NCBI RefSeq assembly: GCF_902459805.1
Contig: NZ_CABPST010000003.1
Coordinates: 62,001-126,000, forward strand
Origin: Pandoraea bronchicola
Lineage (GTDB): Bacteria; Pseudomonadota; Gammaproteobacteria; Burkholderiales; Burkholderiaceae
Reading direction: 5' to 3'
Length of the DNA: 64,000 bases
Position numbers and translations under genes: made by a program. How positions within the stretch are numbered: position 1 is the stretch's first letter; the number at the start of each line of letters is the position of its first letter. Below, piece after piece: positions 60,221 through 64,000 of the stretch. The notes under the pieces were generated by a model that searched no databases, was not told the origin of the DNA, and saw nothing but the letters and a program-made list of their open reading frames with translations.

Positions 60221-61474
60221 TCAGAGGCGACGCGTGGCGGCGTCGATGACCTGTACGCCGCGCATGAAGTCATCGAGGTCCATGCTTTCGAGCGGATTGT
60301 GCGAGCCGTTGGCATTGCGCACGAACACCATGCCGCTCGGAATGCCTGCGTTGGCGAAGATTGCGGCGTCGTGACCGGCGCCGCTCGGCACCCGTTCTTG
60401 CGGAAGATCGAGCATGCGGCAGGCATCGAGCAGCAGCGACGACACGTGCGTGTCCATGATCGCCGGAGGCGACGCCAGACGCCGGTCGAACACAAACCGC
60501 ACGCCGCGATCGCGTTCGATGGCGCGGCATTCCGTTCGCATCAGCTCATAGAATACGTCGAGCGTATCGGCACTCTGGCTGCGGACTTCCAGACTGAAAT
60601 CCACCTTGCCCGGAATGCGCGAGATGGCGTGCTCGGCGGGATCGGTGCCGACGATGCCGGTCGTCACCACCATGTCGATGCCACGCTCGAGCAGGGCGCG
60701 CCAATGTTCGTCGAGACGCGTGATGAGATCGGCCACCGCGAACATGGCGTCGTGACGCAGCCAGCGCGGCACCGCGCCCGAGTGACCCGCTTCGCCCACG
60801 CACGACACTCGGTTGTGCCGCACATTGCCACGAATGCCGGGCACGACGGCCACGGGCATGTTGCGTGCGATCATCACCGGGCCCTGCTCGATGTGCAGCT
60901 CCAGCCACGCCTTGGCTCGCGAGGCGTCGAACAGCGTGGCGCCGCCGCGAATCGCGTCGATATCGGCGCCGGCCTGCGCCATGCATACCGCGAGTGTGCG
61001 GCCATGCGTGCGGTGGGGCATGGCGAGATCGGCCTCGTTGAGTTTGCCGAACAGCGCGCTCGATCCCATATAGGCCTTGCCGAACCAAGCGCTTTCCTCT
61101 CCGCGCAGCGCGAGTACGCGCACCGGCGTGGCGGTATGGTGCTGAGTGCGCCGTTGTTCGACGAGACACAGCAGACCGGCCACGATGCCGGCGAGACCGT
61201 CGTAATTCCCGCCTTGCGGCACGGAGTCGAGATGCGAGCCGATCCACGTGGCGGGGGCGTCGCCGGTATCGTCGGGCAGGGTGAAGATCAGGTTGGCGGC
61301 GCCGTCGCGGGTGACGCTCAGGCCCTGATGGCCGGCCCATTCCGTCAGATACGAGGCTGCGGCATTTTCGCCTTCGCCGTAGCTGTCGCGGGTAATGCCG
61401 ACGCCATCGTCGCCAAGATGGCGCAGGTCGGTGAAGAGTTGTTCGGCCAGCGGGGCCAGCGCGTTCAGTTCCAT
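60221..61474 (-). CDS. M20-family amidohydrolase (hydantoinase/carbamoylase type)
   Basis: Encodes 417 residues. Di-metal motif ATWIGSHLDSVPQGGNYDGL (His and Asp), ALRGEESAWFGKAYMGSSAL (Glu), and MDTHVSSLLL with GAGHDAAIFANAGIPSGMVF, the family block of allantoate amidohydrolase, N-carbamoyl-beta-alanine and L-carbamoylase enzymes. It hydrolyses an N-carbamoyl amino acid to release ammonia and CO2 (family knowledge). Last gene of a co-directional set with PyrD and PyrK, which suggests N-carbamoyl-aspartate (ureidosuccinate) as substrate; beta-ureidopropionate is an alternative. Confidence 0.85.
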   Translation of the reverse strand: MELNALAPLAEQLFTDLRHLGDDGVGITRDSYGEGENAAASYLTEWAGHQGLSVTRDGAANLIFTLPDDTGDAPATWIGSHLDSVPQGGNYDGLAGIVAGLLCLVEQRRTQHHTATPVRVLALRGEESAWFGKAYMGSSALFGKLNEADLAMPHRTHGRTLAVCMAQAGADIDAIRGGATLFDASRAKAWLELHIEQGPVMIARNMPVAVVPGIRGNVRHNRVSCVGEAGHSGAVPRWLRHDAMFAVADLITRLDEHWRALLERGIDMVVTTGIVGTDPAEHAISRIPGKVDFSLEVRSQSADTLDVFYELMRTECRAIERDRGVRFVFDRRLASPPAIMDTHVSSLLLDACRMLDLPQERVPSGAGHDAAIFANAGIPSGMVFVRNANGSHNPLESMDLDDFMRGVQVIDAATRRL

Positions 61475-61532
61475 GAGTGTGCTTCTTTTCGCGCGATGCT
61501 TCGCGAGGGTTGCGTATAACGTGTGACGGCGC

Positions 61533-62483
61533 TCAGCCGGACTGCTGCGCGAAGCGCAGCCAACGGTCGGTCAGTTGGGCGTCGAGGGCGACGGCACCGG
61601 TGAGCGTCGCGATGCGATCGACGGCCTGCGTATCGCAGTACGCGGCCAGCCCGTCGATGATGTGTCCCATCACGGCCGGATCGCGGAACGACGCCGTGCC
61701 GACCTGCACAGCCGAGGCGCCCGCGAGCATGAACTCGACAGCGTCGTCAGCCGTTTCGATGCCGCCGCAGCCAATGATCGGGATGCGCACCGCACGATGA
61801 CACTGATGCACGAGCCGCACCGCGAGCGGTCTGATTGCCGGCCCCGACAGTCCGCCCATTACGTTGCCCAGCTTGGGCTTGCGCGTGCGCACGTCGATGG
61901 CCATGCCGAGCACGGTGTTGCCCATGACGATGGCGTCGGCGCCCGCATCTTCTGCTGCTCTGGCAATCAGCGCGATCTGGCCTGCGTTGGGCGTGAGCTT
62001 CACCCACAGCGGATGCGAGGTGCGCCGCCGAATGGCGCTCACGGCCTTGTAGGTGCTCTCGGGCTGCATGGCGAAGGCCATGCCGTCCGCTTCGAGGTTG
62101 GGGCAGGAGATGTTCGCTTCGATTGCCGCGACCTCCGGCAGCGACAGCGTCTCGCAGGCTTGTCCGAAAGACTCTGCCGTGTCGGCCGACACGGATACCA
62201 CGACAGGCGTATCGAAACGCGTATACGCGGGCAGGACATCGCGCCGATAGGCGTCGAGCCCCTTGCTCGGAATGCCGATGGAGTTGAGCATGCCGCTGGC
62301 CGTTTCTGCCACGCGCGGCGTCGGATTGCCCGCACGCGTGGCAGGTGAGACGCTTTTGACGACGAGCGCGCCGAGTCGCGTCAGGTCCAGCGCTTCGGCA
62401 TATTCGACCGCGAAGCAGCCGGAGGCCGGCATGACCGGATTGCGCAAGGTGAGCGAGCCGATGCGTACGGAAAGATCAGCCAA
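61533..62483 (-). CDS. Dihydroorotate dehydrogenase, class 1B-like catalytic subunit
   Basis: Encodes 316 residues from a TTG start with GGGGAGG five bases before it, overlapping pyrK by 8 bp. Class 1 flavin barrel: TLRNPVMPASGCF, RAGNPTPRVAETASGMLNSI and GIPSKGLDAY, the substrate-binding Asn segment AAIEANISCPN (active-site Cys of class 1B), PLWVKLTPNAGQIALIARAA, GNVMGGLSGPAIRPLAVRLV and IPIIGCGGIETADDAVEFML. With PyrK it forms the NAD-linked heterotetramer. In betaproteobacteria the biosynthetic enzyme is usually the membrane class 2 PyrD, so this is likely a second, catabolic enzyme. Confidence 0.85.
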   Translation of the reverse strand: MADLSVRIGSLTLRNPVMPASGCFAVEYAEALDLTRLGALVVKSVSPATRAGNPTPRVAETASGMLNSIGIPSKGLDAYRRDVLPAYTRFDTPVVVSVSADTAESFGQACETLSLPEVAAIEANISCPNLEADGMAFAMQPESTYKAVSAIRRRTSHPLWVKLTPNAGQIALIARAAEDAGADAIVMGNTVLGMAIDVRTRKPKLGNVMGGLSGPAIRPLAVRLVHQCHRAVRIPIIGCGGIETADDAVEFMLAGASAVQVGTASFRDPAVMGHIIDGLAAYCDTQAVDRIATLTGAVALDAQLTDRWLRFAQQSG

Positions 62484-63399
62484 AGTCCACCTCCCCGACG
62501 ACGTCGCGAATCGGAAATACGGGGCCTTCGCGGCACACGCGCAGAAATTGCTTGTCGCCATCGCGATCGAACAGGCGCACGCACGACAGGCAAACACCCA
62601 TGCCGCACGCCATACGTTGCTCCATCGCGACCTCGGCCGTGATTTGCGGGTGAGCGCGCAGCACGCGCTGGAGCAGCATCAACAGGCGGTGCGAGCCGCA
62701 GGTGTAGACGGCGTCGTGCGGTGTCGCGTCGAGCAGGGCGCGAATTCGCGGCTCCAGTGCCTCGACGGCCGACGAGCCGTCGGTGTCGAATACGCAATGC
62801 ACGTCGGCCAATGCGAGGGCCTCAGGTGAGCGCAGGAATTCCTCACGCATCAGATCGGCTTCGCTGCGGGCCGACATGACGACCGTCAGCTTCAGCCCGG
62901 CGGCTGCCGCTCGCTGCACGAGCGGCGCCATCGTCGCCAGACCCACGCCGCGCGCCACCAGCATCACGCGCTGCCACTGCGTATCGAGCGTGAAGGTGTT
63001 GCCGAGCGGGCCGACGATGTCGAGCGTCGCGCCTTCGGGCAGCGTAGCGAGCGCGCGCGTGCCGACTCCCGTCACGTTGTAGAGAAACTCGATGGTGTCC
63101 GGCTCGGGGCCGGTGCCGTACACGCTCATCGGACGCAGCAGGAAGGGGGCGTCGCTGTCTGTCACCGGGCACTTCAGTTGGTAGAACTGGCCGGGATGTG
63201 TCGTGAGGGCGATGGGGGCATTCGCCTGCAGACGCAGATAGCGATAACGGGCATTGACAGCGTGATGTGCGAGCACGCGGCAGCGATGCGTCGCGACCGT
63301 GGGCGTGGCGCACGTGGCACGGTGCGCGTCGCAGGTGTGCGGGTGTACCCGCCCCAATGGGCGGGGGACGCCGGTACACGTCAGAGTAGCAACTGACAT
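62476..63399 (-). CDS. Dihydroorotate dehydrogenase electron-transfer subunit, PyrK-like
   Basis: Encodes 307 residues. FAD-binding start HPGQFYQLKCP with RPMSVYG, NAD region VMLVARGVGLATMAPLV, and C-terminal [2Fe-2S] ligands in CGMGVCLSCVRLF and RVCREGPVF. The first 40 residues are a rather long extension (TGVPRPLGRVHPHTCDAHRA) unusual for PyrK; a later start is possible but none has a good ribosome-binding site. Pairs with PyrD to pass electrons between dihydroorotate and NAD. Follows the MFS gene by 87 bp. Confidence 0.82.
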   Translation of the reverse strand: MSVATLTCTGVPRPLGRVHPHTCDAHRATCATPTVATHRCRVLAHHAVNARYRYLRLQANAPIALTTHPGQFYQLKCPVTDSDAPFLLRPMSVYGTGPEPDTIEFLYNVTGVGTRALATLPEGATLDIVGPLGNTFTLDTQWQRVMLVARGVGLATMAPLVQRAAAAGLKLTVVMSARSEADLMREEFLRSPEALALADVHCVFDTDGSSAVEALEPRIRALLDATPHDAVYTCGSHRLLMLLQRVLRAHPQITAEVAMEQRMACGMGVCLSCVRLFDRDGDKQFLRVCREGPVFPIRDVVGEVDFG

Positions 63400-63486
63400 G
63401 AGGACTCCGAATAGTGGGGGGCTGGCGCTGCATCGCGACGCGGCGACGTCGTAACGTTGCGCGCGTCGCAGACGTCACGTATGTCG

Positions 63487-64000
63487 TTATTCGAGTTCAA
63501 CGCCTTTGAGTTCGGGGATCAGGAAACGCGTCGCGAGCATGTCGAGCACATACAGGCCCGCGAGCAGCGCGATGGCAATCTGGAACGAGTAGCGGGCCGC
63601 GAGCGCCCCGACGACGACAGGCCCCAGTCCGCCGATGGCGCGTCCGATGTTCCACAGCACGTTCTGCGCGGTGGCGCGTGCGGCGGTAGGGTAGGCCTCC
63701 GACATGAGCGTGCCGTAGCCCCCGACCATGCCGTTGACGAACATGCCCATCAGTGCGCCGGCGAAGAGCATGACTGTCGGGTCGGTCAACTGAGCGTAGA
63801 CGATCACCATCACCACGGCCCCTGCCTGATACAGCAGGAACGTGGGGCGGCGTCCGATGCGGTCCGCCAACTGCCCGAAGACCCAGACGCCGATCATCAT
63901 GCCGATCACGGTGGCCGCGGTCCAAAGGCCGGATTTCGTGAGCGAGAAGCCGAGCTTTTGCGAGAGGAACGTCGGCAGCCAGATCATGATGCCGTAGTAG
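63487..64000 (-). CDS. MFS transporter, C-terminal part (runs off the window)
   Basis: About 171 residues are visible, from the last five to six membrane segments to the end LIPELKGVELE; the gene begins beyond the right edge. Sequence such as GVWVFGQLADRIGRRPTFLL (motif A of the second half) and GYGTLMSEAYPTAARATAQN places it in the metabolite:H+ symporter (AAHS/sugar acid) type rather than a drug exporter. As first visible gene of the PyrK-PyrD-amidohydrolase set it may import orotate or a related pyrimidine. Confidence 0.85.
   Translation of the reverse strand, partial: YYGIMIWLPTFLSQKLGFSLTKSGLWTAATVIGMMIGVWVFGQLADRIGRRPTFLLYQAGAVVMVIVYAQLTDPTVMLFAGALMGMFVNGMVGGYGTLMSEAYPTAARATAQNVLWNIGRAIGGLGPVVVGALAARYSFQIAIALLAGLYVLDMLATRFLIPELKGVELE

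Noticed and set aside
1-64000. CRISPR arrays, rRNA genes and complete insertion sequences
   Set aside because: I looked for regularly spaced short repeats, rRNA-like sequence and intact transposases with ends; none was found.

Overview
The window looks like a chromosomal segment of a high-GC betaproteobacterium, most likely Burkholderiaceae and Pandoraea-like. This is inferred from the OmpC-type porin, the gene order ybgC-tolQRAB-pal-cpoB, the HAF-repeat autotransporter and the general protein style; I could not run a database search. Both edges cut genes: an AraC-type regulator on the left and an MFS transporter on the right.

Layout. 0-17.5 kb is ordinary core or flexible chromosome: porin, a GDPD-like protein with its GlpR-like regulator, an Lrp-type regulator divergent from glmS, a COG4705 membrane protein, a DUF3224 gene with a LexA-like box in its promoter, an MFS/FrnE operon, a cupin, a flavin reductase, a stand-alone NuoM-like protein, a secreted duplicated-domain protein and a HAF-repeat autotransporter. 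17.6-19.0 kb is a graveyard: a broken SRAP (YedK-type) gene, a broken IS110 transposase and an IS3-type transposase tail. 19.2-21.3 kb holds a translationally coupled pair, a DUF4910 metallopeptidase-like protein and a formyltransferase.

21.8-39.1 kb is a genomic island inserted into the 3' end of tRNA-Lys(TTT). A 59-bp perfect direct repeat flanks it and a tyrosine integrase sits beside the intact tRNA. It is best read as an integrative mobilizable element: a MobV relaxase, an oriT just upstream that matches the pMV158/MobV pattern, a replication-type winged-helix protein, and one lone DotA/TraY-family conjugation membrane protein without any other type IV secretion gene. The cargo is unusual: three DEDDh-type 3'-5' exonucleases, a 560-residue HExxH protein, a DUF4238-SEC-C protein, an FRG-domain protein preceded by a possible coupled leader peptide, and several unknown small proteins.

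39.2-46.1 kb returns to core functions: a YeeE-type thiosulfate transporter and the complete Tol-Pal operon. 46.3-60.1 kb has a HIBADH-type dehydrogenase, an IclR regulator, a GcvR-like ACT protein, a phosphoribosyltransferase, a PAP2 phosphatase, an Mrr-like protein, DUF2501, PaiB-like and nuclease genes, two paralogous tiny membrane proteins, and an M20 dipeptidase. 60.2-64 kb is a co-directional set, MFS transporter - PyrK - class 1B PyrD - M20 amidohydrolase, which together suggest catabolism of orotate or a related pyrimidine rather than biosynthesis.
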